Shown: positions 15,387 to 24,040 of the stretch, piece after piece | How positions within the stretch are numbered: position 1 is the first letter of the stretch | Layout of the letters: the number at the start of each line of letters is the position of its first letter | Assembly (NCBI RefSeq): GCF_016862995.1 | Contig: NZ_BOOA01000018.1 | Span: 60,371-124,370, forward strand | Length of the DNA: 64,000 nt | Origin: Acrocarpospora phusangensis | GTDB lineage: Bacteria > Actinomycetota > Actinomycetes > Streptosporangiales > Streptosporangiaceae | Direction of reading: 5' to 3' | The notes under the pieces: generated by a model | The model's input: only the letters and a program-made list of their open reading frames with translations | Databases searched by the model: none | Told to the model about the DNA's origin: nothing | Translations under genes and position numbers: made by a program

Positions 15387-18244
15387 TGTCTAATGGACGT
15401 ATGGGGGACGTATCCCACCATGTCCCGAATGGGGCTGGTGGGCCTGACTCCTCGGGGTCGTGGCCCGGCTGGCGCGGCCGTTCGCGGGAGTGGGGGCTCG
15501 TCGTCGGGTTGATCCGGGCGGCTCAGGTCGGCCGGGGTGGAGTCCTGCTGGTCGAAGGCCGGTCGGGCGCGGGGAAGAGCCGCCTGCTGGACGTGGCCGC
15601 CTCCGCCGCCGAGGACGCCGGCCTGGAGGTCGCCAAGGGCGTGGCCGACGAGCTGACGCAGCTGATACCGCTGGCCCCCCTGAAGTCGGCGCTCATGGAA
15701 TCCGGGTGTGTCCTCCCCGCCGAGGAACTGGCCGGTCCGGCCGACCAGCGGTTGCTGTTGCTGGAGAACCTCCAGGAACCCCTGGAACGGCGGGTGGCCC
15801 GGGGGCCGCTGCTCCTGCTGCTGGACGACGTGCAGTGGGCCGACTCGATGACCCTGCTGGCGCTGCGGTCGATCACACGGGACCTCGCCTCGTACCCGCT
15901 CGTCTGGATGCTGACCCGCACCTGCGGCAGCGGCGACTGCCCCCGACTCGACCGCCTGTTCGAGGTGCTGGAACACGACGGCGCGACGCGGATCACGCTG
16001 GACGCGCTGGACGAGCACGCGGTGGCCGACGTCGTCACCGACGTGCTCGGGGCGCCGCCCGACCCGGACGTGCTGGCCCTGGCCGACCTTGCGGACGGCA
16101 ACTCCTTCCTGCTCACCGAGCTCCTGGAGAGACTCCGGGGCGAGGGCGGGTTCCAGATCGCCGACGGCCACGCGCGGATGGTCTCGGCGCGGCTGCCCCA
16201 GGCCCAGGCGGTGACGCGGGAACGCCTGGCGGACCTGTCCCCCGGGACCAGGAACCTGCTCCAGACCGCCGGCGTCCTGGGCCGGTCGTTCTCGGTGAAG
16301 GACCTGGCCGAGATGCTCGGCGAGCCGACCAGCGGCCTGCTGCCCATGCTGGAGGAGGCCATGGCGGCGGGCGTCGTCGTCTCCGCCGGGCCCGAGCTGG
16401 CCTTCCGGCACGACCTGCTCTGGCAGGCCGTGGTCGGGAGCGTCCCCGCCCCCGTACGGCAGGCCCTGCATCGCGACGCGGGGGAGATGCTGCTCAAACG
16501 CGGCGGCTCCGCCGTACCCGCCGCCGCGCACCTCATCCACGGCGCCTGCCGGGGGGACGAGTCCGCGCTGCTCGGACTGGACCGGGCCGCGTGCGAGGTG
16601 CTGCGGTCCTCACCCCAGACCGCCGCCGACCTCGCCCAGCGGGCGCTCGACCTCAGCGACCCCGACGACCCCGGCTGGCTCGGCCGGGCCACCACGGCGG
16701 TCGACGCCCTGACGGCCATCGGGCGGCTGCCGGAGGCGGCCGACCTCGCCCGGGCCGCCCTCACCAGGGCGCCGCCCGCCGAGGCCCCCCGGCTGCGCTG
16801 CGCGCTGGCGAACATCCTGCTCCTCAGCGGACGTCCGGAGGAGGCGGTGTCGGAGGCGGAGAGCCTGCTCGCCCAGCAGGACATCCTGGACGACCCGCGC
16901 GGCATCGCCGAATGGGCCATGTTCTGGGGGCTCATCTGCCTGAACGACTACCGGAGGGGGCGGGGGCGGGCCGAAGCCGTGCTCGCCGACCGCGAGCGGC
17001 ACGGCGACGCCGCCGTGGTCGGCGCCCTCCTCCTGCTCGCCCGGCTCGCCATCGTCGACGGGCGGGTCGCCGAGTCGTTCGAGCACCTGCACGAAGCCCT
17101 GCGGGTCGCCGGCGGCGGCGCCGTCGAAGCCATCCAGCCTCCGTACGCGCGGCTGCTGCTGAGCCTCAACTGCCGGGCCATGCGGCAGTTCGAGGACTCC
17201 GACATCGCCATCCGGGCCGCCGAGGAGGAGATCAAGGCCCACGGGCTGACCGTGCTCGCCGCCCAGCCCGCGCTGTTCCGCTCCGTGCTGAACCTGGCCG
17301 CCGGCCGCCTCGACGACGCCGCCGCCGAGGCGCAGGCCGGGCTGGCCATCGCCGACGAGCTGGGCACGCACGGGTTCGTCCGCGTCGGGGTGTCCATGCT
17401 CGCGCTCATCGCCATGCGGCGCGGCGACATCGACACCGCGGCCAGGTACATCGAGCGCTACCACGCCATCAAGGCCGCGCCCGGGATGCTGTTCGGGTCG
17501 GTCTGGGAACGGTGGGTGATCGCGACTGTGGCCGAGTCCCAGGGGGATCCCGACCGGGCGGTCGACATCCTCCACACCATCTACGTCGACAAGGAGGAGC
17601 GGCGCTGGGCGCTCATCACGACGCCGCTCATGGCCGCCTGGATGACCCGGCTGGCACTGGCCACGGGCAACCGGCCGTACGCGCAGACCATCGTCGACAC
17701 GGCCGAGTCCCTGGCCAGGAACAATCCCGACTACCCCGCCATCGCCGTCACGGCCGCCCACGCCCGCGGCCTGCTCCACGGCGACGCCGACGCGCTGGCC
17801 GCCGCCGCCGACCAGCCGGAACCGTGGGCGCGCGCCTCCTGCGCGGAAGACCTCGGAGCCCTCCTGGCCACCGGCGCGGAGACCCGCGAGCAGGCCGTCA
17901 CCTGGCTGGACCGGGCCCTCGACGGCTACCTGGACGTCGGCGCGCTCCGGGACGCCGCCCGCGTGCGCGCCCGGCTGCGCGGGCTGGGCGTACGCCGCCG
18001 CCACTGGGCGCAGCCGCAGCGGCCCGCCGCGGGCTGGAACAGCCTGACCGACACGGAACGCGCGGTGGCCGGGCTGATCGCCCAGGGCATGACCAACCGC
18101 CAGGCCGCCGCGCGCATGTTCCTGTCACGGCATACGGTCTCCACCCATCTCCGCCGGATCTTCGCCAAACTCGACATCGCCTCCCGCGTCGAGCTGACCC
18201 GCATCGTCGCCGAGGAATGCCCCTCCCTGCTCCACGACTCCTAG
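15386..18244 (+). CDS. Large ATP-binding LuxR-family regulator (LAL/MalT-like)
   Basis: 952 residues from a GTG that overlaps the previous stop; the in-frame ATG at 15401 is an equally plausible start. A STAND-type ATPase is at the N-terminus with Walker A VEGRSGAGKSRLL (57-69) and Walker B LLLLLDDVQWAD (~142-153), followed by a long helical TPR-like region (about 400-850) and a C-terminal GerE helix-turn-helix (LTDTERAVAGLIAQGMTNRQAAARMFLSRHTVSTHLRRIFAKLDI, about 883-927). Members act as ATP- and ligand-gated activators, often of antibiotic or sugar genes; its target here is unknown. Coupling to the small exported protein upstream is notable. Confidence 0.9.
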   Translation: MSNGRMGDVSHHVPNGAGGPDSSGSWPGWRGRSREWGLVVGLIRAAQVGRGGVLLVEGRSGAGKSRLLDVAASAAEDAGLEVAKGVADELTQLIPLAPLKSALMESGCVLPAEELAGPADQRLLLLENLQEPLERRVARGPLLLLLDDVQWADSMTLLALRSITRDLASYPLVWMLTRTCGSGDCPRLDRLFEVLEHDGATRITLDALDEHAVADVVTDVLGAPPDPDVLALADLADGNSFLLTELLERLRGEGGFQIADGHARMVSARLPQAQAVTRERLADLSPGTRNLLQTAGVLGRSFSVKDLAEMLGEPTSGLLPMLEEAMAAGVVVSAGPELAFRHDLLWQAVVGSVPAPVRQALHRDAGEMLLKRGGSAVPAAAHLIHGACRGDESALLGLDRAACEVLRSSPQTAADLAQRALDLSDPDDPGWLGRATTAVDALTAIGRLPEAADLARAALTRAPPAEAPRLRCALANILLLSGRPEEAVSEAESLLAQQDILDDPRGIAEWAMFWGLICLNDYRRGRGRAEAVLADRERHGDAAVVGALLLLARLAIVDGRVAESFEHLHEALRVAGGGAVEAIQPPYARLLLSLNCRAMRQFEDSDIAIRAAEEEIKAHGLTVLAAQPALFRSVLNLAAGRLDDAAAEAQAGLAIADELGTHGFVRVGVSMLALIAMRRGDIDTAARYIERYHAIKAAPGMLFGSVWERWVIATVAESQGDPDRAVDILHTIYVDKEERRWALITTPLMAAWMTRLALATGNRPYAQTIVDTAESLARNNPDYPAIAVTAAHARGLLHGDADALAAAADQPEPWARASCAEDLGALLATGAETREQAVTWLDRALDGYLDVGALRDAARVRARLRGLGVRRRHWAQPQRPAAGWNSLTDTERAVAGLIAQGMTNRQAAARMFLSRHTVSTHLRRIFAKLDIASRVELTRIVAEECPSLLHDS

Positions 18245-18256
18245 CTGACTCCTAGC
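18236..18256. repeat. Tandem 10-bp duplication across a stop codon
   Basis: GACTCCTAGC occurs at 18236-18245 and again at 18247-18256 with one base between. The first copy contains the TAG stop of the LuxR-type gene. It looks like a small slippage duplication in the gap between two convergent genes and has no obvious function. Confidence 0.6.
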
Positions 18257-18259
18257 GGC

Positions 18260-19747
18260 TCACTCCGCCGACTCGTGTACGGCTGTCGCCGCCCGCAGCC
18301 CCGACTCCAGCGCCCCCTCGATCCAGGCGTGCCAGAGGGAGCAGTGCTCGCCGGCGAAATGGATGCGGCCTTCCGGTTTGAGGATGTCCTCGTGCAGGCC
18401 GGACTGCTGCTGCGGCTCGAACAGGGCGAACGCGCCGGCCGCCCACGGGTCGTCGTACCAGGAGTGGCTGACGCCGAACTCGAAGGTGTCGTTGATCTCC
18501 GGGTGGACCTTGGCCACGTCTTCGAGGGCCTGCTGGATGCGGCGCTGCTCCGACATGGCGCCCCAGCGGAGCGCGTCCTGGCCCCAGGTGTAGCTGGCCA
18601 GCAGGATCGCGCGGTCCTCCCGCGGGTCGGAGTGGGACGGGTAGCAGATCCGGCGGATCGGCAGGTCGGTGACCGTGGTCCCGCCGACGATCCGGTCGGT
18701 GCGCTCCCAGAAGCGGCGGCGCACCTGGAAGAGGATCTTCGTGGAGGCGTTGTAGTGGAGCTCGCGGATGGCGCGCTGCTTGCCCCGCGAGAAGGCCGGG
18801 CTGATCTCGATGTCGCGGAGCACCGAGAACGGCACCGTGCAGATCGCGTAGTCGGCGGTGAGCGTGGTCTGGCCGGTCGTCGTACGCACGTGCAGGCGCA
18901 CCTCCCGGTCGTCCTGCTCGATGGCGTGCACCTCGTGGCCGAACCGCACGTGGTCCTTGATCTCCCGGTAGAAGGCCGTCGGCAGCAGGTCGGAGCCGCC
19001 GGTGATCTCCTGCATGTCCTCGAAGGCGCGGCCGATGATCTCCCGGAACTGCTCGATGACGGCCGCGTTCAGGTTGGCCTCGCGGAAGCTCATGATCCCG
19101 TAGAGCTCGATGGCGCCGGTCGAGAAGCCGCGTTCGCGGAGGAATGCGCGGATGGAGTAGCGGTCGTACTCGGCGCAGAGGCGGTCCAGGGCGTGCTCGC
19201 CCTCCTGGGCGTACAGCTCGTGGATCTCGGCGGTGGCCTCCCGCCACAGGTCCGCGTAGGTGCGGCCGCGCTCGTGCGGGGCCAGGTCGAAGTCGAGCAG
19301 GTCGGGGTCGGCGTTGAGCTCGCCCATGGTGAGGCGTTTGCCCTGGATGTAGGCGAGCGTGTGGGGGTTGTCCATCACGAACGGGCGCAGTTCCAGCCCG
19401 AACCGGTGGCAGTACTCCAGGGTCAGGTCGTGCACCCGGGGGACGCGCATGGCGCCGGCCTCCGCGTACAGCCCCGGGGCGAAGCCGCGCAGGGTGTGTA
19501 CCCGGCCGCCCACCCGGTGCTGCGCCTCCAGCACGGTCACCTGATGCCCGCGACCGGCCAGCTCGTATGCGGCGACCAGCCCGGCCATCCCGGCGCCGAT
19601 CACTAGCACCCGTTTGGGCGCGGCCCCGCCGGGGAGCCCGTGGGTCGCCATGGCCACCAGATCGGGGGAGACCCGTACGCCCGGGTCAGGTTGGGGAGCA
19701 CCCGCCGCGACGAGGTCGGCGGAGGCGGGAGCGGGGAGATCCCTCAT
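18260..19747 (-). CDS. Flavin monoamine oxidase-family protein (L-amino-acid oxidase-like)
   Basis: 495 residues. FAD dinucleotide-binding motif RVLVIGAGMAGLVAAYELAGRGHQVTVLEAQHRVGGRVHT at about 46-85, the LYAEAGAMRVPRVHDLTLEYC segment typical of L-amino-acid oxidases, a substrate domain with YNASTKILFQVRRRFWE (~325-341) and the C-terminal FAD motif GRIHFAGEHCSLWHAWIEGALESGLRAA (~462-489). No signal peptide, so probably cytoplasmic. It should oxidise an L-amino acid or amine, releasing ammonia and hydrogen peroxide. A ribosome-like AAGGAAGG lies ~10 nt before the ATG. Exact substrate unknown. Confidence 0.9.
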   Translation of the reverse strand: MRDLPAPASADLVAAGAPQPDPGVRVSPDLVAMATHGLPGGAAPKRVLVIGAGMAGLVAAYELAGRGHQVTVLEAQHRVGGRVHTLRGFAPGLYAEAGAMRVPRVHDLTLEYCHRFGLELRPFVMDNPHTLAYIQGKRLTMGELNADPDLLDFDLAPHERGRTYADLWREATAEIHELYAQEGEHALDRLCAEYDRYSIRAFLRERGFSTGAIELYGIMSFREANLNAAVIEQFREIIGRAFEDMQEITGGSDLLPTAFYREIKDHVRFGHEVHAIEQDDREVRLHVRTTTGQTTLTADYAICTVPFSVLRDIEISPAFSRGKQRAIRELHYNASTKILFQVRRRFWERTDRIVGGTTVTDLPIRRICYPSHSDPREDRAILLASYTWGQDALRWGAMSEQRRIQQALEDVAKVHPEINDTFEFGVSHSWYDDPWAAGAFALFEPQQQSGLHEDILKPEGRIHFAGEHCSLWHAWIEGALESGLRAATAVHESAE

Positions 19748-19825
19748 ACGCGCAGCGTCCTTCCTTGGAGGAGCCCGACGGTCATCCAGTGTACGCGCAC
19801 GATTACGTTCGGTGATATCCCCCGG

Positions 19826-22687
19826 TCAGGGTTGCCGCGTGGGCTGAGCCGTCTCGCTGATCGTCGGCAGCGGCGCGATCGCGTTGTTGACCAGCGCCGT
19901 CGTCACCGCGGTCCCGGCGGCGATCACCACCGCGGTCAGCGGCGCGGCGACGGCGCGGGCGCTCCGCACACTGCGCACCCGCCCCCACGGCTCGTCGGCC
20001 AGGCGCAGCAGCCGCCACTCCCAGAAGAGCCCGAGCCCGAGGCAGACCACGGCCAGGTTGCCCATCGAGAGCAGGGCGCCGATGACCACCTCGACCGGCG
20101 TGGGCAGCGGGGTGGAGAAGGCGGCCGGGTCGGCGGTCAGCGTGATCACGAGCGAGTACAGGTGCGTGGGGAGCGTGACGACCACGGCGGCGAGCAGGAG
20201 GAACAGCGACTTGCTCAGCGGCTGGTCGCCGCGGACCCGGGGATAGAAGAAGCCGAAGATCGCGCACATCAGGGGTGCGATCGCCGCGGTCGCGAGGACG
20301 GACAGCAGTTCTTCGCCCGAGTTCGTCTGGATCGCCCTGGCGGTGGTGAACGGGACGGACAGCACCAGCCCGGTCCCGAAGGCGATGACGGCCGCCTCCC
20401 AGGGGGTACGGCCCGCGGCGGTGGCCAGAGCCAGGTCCGAGTCGATCGGCCCGGTGACGTCGTCGCTCGCCCTGAGCAGGGTGCGCCGCTGTTTCTCGAA
20501 GACCGCCAGGGACATCTCACCGGTGGCGATGCGGCTGCGGCCCTGACGTAGCAGGTCGGTGAGGGCGAGCCGGGCGAAGCGGCGGCCCACCAGCGCTCTG
20601 ACCAGCGATCGGTGCTGTTCCGGCGTGATGTCGGGCTCATTCTTCGCGCGGCGCGAGGAAGATCCTGACAGCAGCCACAGGACGGCGCCCCACATGATCA
20701 CGATGGTGAGGTCGCTCGCGAATCCGGGCGTGACCTGGGACAGGAACAGCGCCAGCGTCATCGTGGCGTACGCCTCGCCGAGGAAGACGGCGGCGGGGAC
20801 CTGCCCCAGCCGTCTGAGCCGCAGCACCAGCATCACGACGAGCAGGGCGAAATGGAGCAGCAGGACGGAGCTGACGTACCACTCGAGGAGGGAGGGCAAC
20901 TGTTCCGAGGTGGTGCGGTCCGGGGAGAACGTCGATCGCACCCCCGTCAGGCTGACGCCCAGGAGCGGGATCAGGGCCGCGGCCGACCACAGGAGCGTAC
21001 GCGTCGACCACCGGCCGGTCGCCACCGACAGGCCGCCGAACACGAGCACGACCACTTCCAGGCCCGCGAGCATGGCCAGGGCCACGTAACCGGGAGCGAG
21101 CCCGCCTTGGGCGGCCCGGGCGGTCAGCAGTACTCCCGCGCCCAGGGAAACGGCCGCGACCGCGGGAGCGTACGGGCGCAGCCGCCGCAACGCCGTCGCA
21201 CCGGCCGCGACGGCCAACACGACGGCAACCCACCAGGGAACCGGCGTCACGAGGAGCAGACCTGACCCTGTCAGCACGGCTCCCGCCAGCCCGGCGGCGA
21301 TCGACAGCAGCGTGAACGTTGAACCAGGCCAGGGAGGAGGGCCGATCCGCCGTGCCGCCATGGTGAGCACGAGGGCCGGCAGGCACCCCAGCAGCAGTAG
21401 GCTCAGGAACAGCACCGACTCCAGCGACAGATCCCAGATCTGGAGAAGGACGGCATAGAGGACCACGGCCCAGATCATCAGGAAACGGTTGTCCCAGCGC
21501 CGCCACCAAGCCGCTCCGAGCGACCGCGCGAACGTCCAGGCGACTATGAGCAGCGCCAGAAAGCTGAGCAGCCCGGTCGCGGCATCGACCGGCCACGGCA
21601 GCGAACTCGCATACAAATCAGGTCTGTCGGGATCCGTGATGACGTCGCCCAGCAGATCCCCGGCGAGATAGGCGGCGGCCAGATACCCGGAGCTGGACGG
21701 GCCGTCGCCGAAGACGGCACGGGCGATCCGCGTTCCGTCGAAGCGCAGGCTTTCGCGGTCCAGCGCGGTGGGCGTGACACCCGTGACTCCCGTCAGCGTC
21801 AGACCGGGCGCGGTCACGGTGACGTCGTGGGTGGCCGGGCGGGAGACCTCGCCGTCGGGCGTGGGAGGCCAGAAGGTCAGCCGGAAGATCCGGTCACCCT
21901 CCCAGCCGGATTCGGAGTAGCCGACGCCGGTCGCCGTGACGACGACCTGGCCCGAGTCGGGATCCGACCGGAGGACGGGCATGTCGAACTCGATCGGATA
22001 GTACGCGCCGTCGGAGAAGGGATCCACCTCGCCCAGGCGTTCCGCCACGAAATCGGTCGGCTCCGTCAGGGCCGCGCCGGTGCGCAGCAGGGTCACATCC
22101 GGGTCGTCGGCACGCAGCCGCCATTCGTGGGTAACGGCGATCCTGACGTTGATGTCGCTTTCGGGCTCCTCCGATCGGGCCCGGAACTCCTCCTGGACCG
22201 CACCTCTCGACAGGGTGGTCACGGTCACTCGCGTGACGGCGGAGAGACCGCGGGCGGGCGGAATCCCGCCCTTCGGCGGGACCACCTCGAACGTGGCGCG
22301 GCCGGTCCTGCCGTCCACCGCGCATTTGGCGCGGACCTCGTAGACACCGGGCGGCACGCTGCTGTCGAGTTCGATGGTTCCGGTGGCCAGCCTGCCGGAT
22401 TCCCCCAGTGAGATGGAGTAGGAGAGGGCCTGCGACACCACCGTCGCCATCCCCTGCCGGCACTCCGCGCTCACCGTAATCTCGGAACCCTGCACGACCT
22501 TCGCGGGTCTCACGTCCATGACCAGCGGATCGGGGGAAGCTTCGGAGTCGGGTACGGCTTCCGCCTCCGGCTCGGCGGACTCGGTCACCTGGGGCAGGGG
22601 AAGCCGGAAGACCGCTACCGCCCCAGCGGTCACGATCATTGCGACCACTGCGGCGACGATCAGAAGCCGGGCCCGCGGAATCCGCAC
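19826..22687 (-). CDS. Large polytopic membrane protein with an N-terminal extracytoplasmic region, family not recognised
   Basis: About 953 residues if started at GTG 22687 (MRIPRARLLIVAAVVAMIV...), just before the first transmembrane helix; an ATG at 22813 would add 42 low-complexity residues and run towards the repeat array, so I think it less likely. After the helix come ~350 extracytoplasmic residues with a beta-rich, Ig-like opening (PLVMDVRPAKVVQGSEITVSAEC), then at least 12 hydrophobic helices (from SLPWPVDAATGLLSFLALLIVAWTF on), with a cytoplasmic-looking segment (RRAKNEPDITPEQHRSLVRALVGRRFARLALTDLLRQG...) in the middle of the membrane part. The overall plan resembles a sensor or transporter, but no known domain is convincing. 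Confidence 0.75.
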   Translation of the reverse strand: MRIPRARLLIVAAVVAMIVTAGAVAVFRLPLPQVTESAEPEAEAVPDSEASPDPLVMDVRPAKVVQGSEITVSAECRQGMATVVSQALSYSISLGESGRLATGTIELDSSVPPGVYEVRAKCAVDGRTGRATFEVVPPKGGIPPARGLSAVTRVTVTTLSRGAVQEEFRARSEEPESDINVRIAVTHEWRLRADDPDVTLLRTGAALTEPTDFVAERLGEVDPFSDGAYYPIEFDMPVLRSDPDSGQVVVTATGVGYSESGWEGDRIFRLTFWPPTPDGEVSRPATHDVTVTAPGLTLTGVTGVTPTALDRESLRFDGTRIARAVFGDGPSSSGYLAAAYLAGDLLGDVITDPDRPDLYASSLPWPVDAATGLLSFLALLIVAWTFARSLGAAWWRRWDNRFLMIWAVVLYAVLLQIWDLSLESVLFLSLLLLGCLPALVLTMAARRIGPPPWPGSTFTLLSIAAGLAGAVLTGSGLLLVTPVPWWVAVVLAVAAGATALRRLRPYAPAVAAVSLGAGVLLTARAAQGGLAPGYVALAMLAGLEVVVLVFGGLSVATGRWSTRTLLWSAAALIPLLGVSLTGVRSTFSPDRTTSEQLPSLLEWYVSSVLLLHFALLVVMLVLRLRRLGQVPAAVFLGEAYATMTLALFLSQVTPGFASDLTIVIMWGAVLWLLSGSSSRRAKNEPDITPEQHRSLVRALVGRRFARLALTDLLRQGRSRIATGEMSLAVFEKQRRTLLRASDDVTGPIDSDLALATAAGRTPWEAAVIAFGTGLVLSVPFTTARAIQTNSGEELLSVLATAAIAPLMCAIFGFFYPRVRGDQPLSKSLFLLLAAVVVTLPTHLYSLVITLTADPAAFSTPLPTPVEVVIGALLSMGNLAVVCLGLGLFWEWRLLRLADEPWGRVRSVRSARAVAAPLTAVVIAAGTAVTTALVNNAIAPLPTISETAQPTRQP

Positions 22688-23113
22688 AAGCCGATCATTA
22701 ACGCACCCACCCCCGCCACGTCCAGCCCCGCGATCACAGCCGTTCCAGAGACGGGGCAGGAGCCCTGACTTCCTCGCGTGGAGCCCGCCGAGCGCATCCC
22801 GCGTGGCGGTCACCGGCCGTCACGGTGGCGGCGAAGCCATGCCCGGCTCCGATCACCGGCCGCCGCCGCGGGCGGGAAGTCACGTCAAGTGCCGGGCGCT
22901 CGCGCTGGCCGCCATGGCGATCGGCGGCGGCTGCCGCCGCGGGCGGGAAGTCACGTCTAGTGCCGGCCGTGCGCGTGGCCGGGCACTCGCCGGTGGCGGG
23001 GGCGCTGCCGCCGCGGGCGGGAAGTCACGTCGAGCGCCGGGCGCTCGCGCTGGCCGCCATGGCGATCGGCGGCGGGTGCCACAGCGGGCGGGAAGTCACT
23101 TCAGGTGCCGGGG
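22688..23113. other. Gap between two minus-strand genes, mostly a tandem repeat array
   Basis: About 425 bp with no convincing gene. The part to ~22860 is unremarkable GC-rich sequence (possible N-terminal extension and promoter of the polytopic protein gene). The rest is the four-copy repeat described separately, ending right at the stop of kce. No T-rich terminator is visible, and no ORF with a ribosome site. Confidence 0.6.
22863..23111. repeat. Four direct repeats, ~71-74 bp period, core GCGGGAAGTCAC
   Basis: The core GCGGGAAGTCAC starts at 22872, 22943, 23017 and 23088 (spacing 71, 74, 71). Around it, GCCGCCGCGGGCGGGAAGTC and a following CGTCNAGYGCCGG are conserved in the first three copies; copy four is altered at its left edge (CCACAGCGG). 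The intervals after copies one and three share a further block, CGCTCGCGCTGGCCGCCATGG followed by CGATCGGCGGCGG, which includes the palindrome GCCATGGC; the interval after copy two is diverged. The array lies between the stop of kce and the start of the next minus-strand gene, so it is in the leader of that gene or the terminator of kce. Too few and too long for a CRISPR. Confidence 0.7.
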
Positions 23114-23941
23114 TCATTCGGAATGGAGGCCGAGGAAGGTGCGGGCGGCGGTGGGGGTCATCGGGGGGCGTTGGGCGAGGGTGGCGGCGGTGGCGGCGCG
23201 GGTGACGAGTTCGGCGTTGTCCTTGACCGGGCGGCCCTTGGCGAAGGTGAGGGTGTCCTCCATGCCGACGCGCAGGTGGCCGCCGGCGGCGAGGGCGGCC
23301 AGGAGGACCGGTAGCGAGGTGCGGCCGATTCCGGTGGCGGACCAGGTGGCGCCCTGCGGGAGGGCGCGGATGGCGGCGGCGACGGTGGGGAGGTCGCCGC
23401 CGAAGCCGCCGGGCACGCCCATGACCAGGTCGCAGTGGATCCGGCCGCCGTGGGGCGGGCCGTACGCGGCGAGGAGGCGGTGGAGGGTGGCGATGTGGCC
23501 GAGGTCGAAGAGCTCGAACTCGGGGACGACGCCCTTCTCCTGGGTGGCCTGGTAGAGCTCGGTCATGAAGCCCCACGGGTTCATGAAGACGTCGTCGCCG
23601 AAGTTGACCGTGCCGCAGGTGAGCGAGCAGGCGTCGGGCCCGGCGTCGAGGACGCGCAGGCGGTCCTCGTACGGGTCGGTGACGGCGCCGCCGGTGGAGA
23701 GCTGCACGATCAGCGAGGTGCGCTCCCGGAGCGCGGCGACCGTGTCCTTGAGGCGGCCGAGGTCGAGGGTCGGCCGGGCGTCGTCGTCGCGGATGTGCAC
23801 GTGGATGACGGCCGAGCCGGCCGCCTCGCAGGCGACGGCGGTGGACACCAGTTCGTCCAGGGTGACCGGCAGGGCCGGGGTCACGGCCTTGTCCGCCTCG
23901 GCTCCGGTGGGGGCGACGGTGATGAGGGTCGCGGCAGTCAT
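23114..23941 (-). CDS. kce: 3-keto-5-aminohexanoate cleavage enzyme (BKACE family)
   Basis: 275 residues from ATG 23941; the open frame runs further upstream but would read into the divergent promoter. BKACE TIM barrel with the zinc ligands in SAVIHVHIRDDDARPTLDLG (His47, His49), TGGA (substrate-carboxylate loop) and CGTVNFGDDVFMNPWGFM. The family condenses a beta-keto acid with acetyl-CoA; Kce itself turns 3-keto-5-aminohexanoate plus acetyl-CoA into acetoacetate and 3-aminobutyryl-CoA. The BKACE family is broad, but the kdd-kamDE-kal neighbours 100 bp away on the other strand make the lysine-pathway role very likely. Shares a divergent promoter region (23942-24040) with them. Confidence 0.9.
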   Translation of the reverse strand: MTAATLITVAPTGAEADKAVTPALPVTLDELVSTAVACEAAGSAVIHVHIRDDDARPTLDLGRLKDTVAALRERTSLIVQLSTGGAVTDPYEDRLRVLDAGPDACSLTCGTVNFGDDVFMNPWGFMTELYQATQEKGVVPEFELFDLGHIATLHRLLAAYGPPHGGRIHCDLVMGVPGGFGGDLPTVAAAIRALPQGATWSATGIGRTSLPVLLAALAAGGHLRVGMEDTLTFAKGRPVKDNAELVTRAATAATLAQRPPMTPTAARTFLGLHSE

Positions 23942-24040
23942 GTGCCAGATATTGCCTGCTTGCGATGGGGTGGGACAAGATGTTTCCCTGAGTCTCGACT
24001 CAGGAATCGGATTTTCCCCCCGGGCTGGAGGACGGTGAGC

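Noticed and set aside
15460..18255. 931-codon plus-strand frame parallel to the LuxR-type gene
   Set aside because: Arg/Pro/Gly/Ala-only composition typical of an out-of-frame reading; the other frame has Walker and helix-turn-helix motifs.
22863..23111. CRISPR array
   Set aside because: Only four copies, repeats and 'spacers' are themselves similar, unit length is ~72 bp, and no cas genes are present.
23942..24040. Cobalamin riboswitch upstream of kdd-kamDE
   Set aside because: The 99-bp gap is too short for the element and no B12-box-like sequence is seen.
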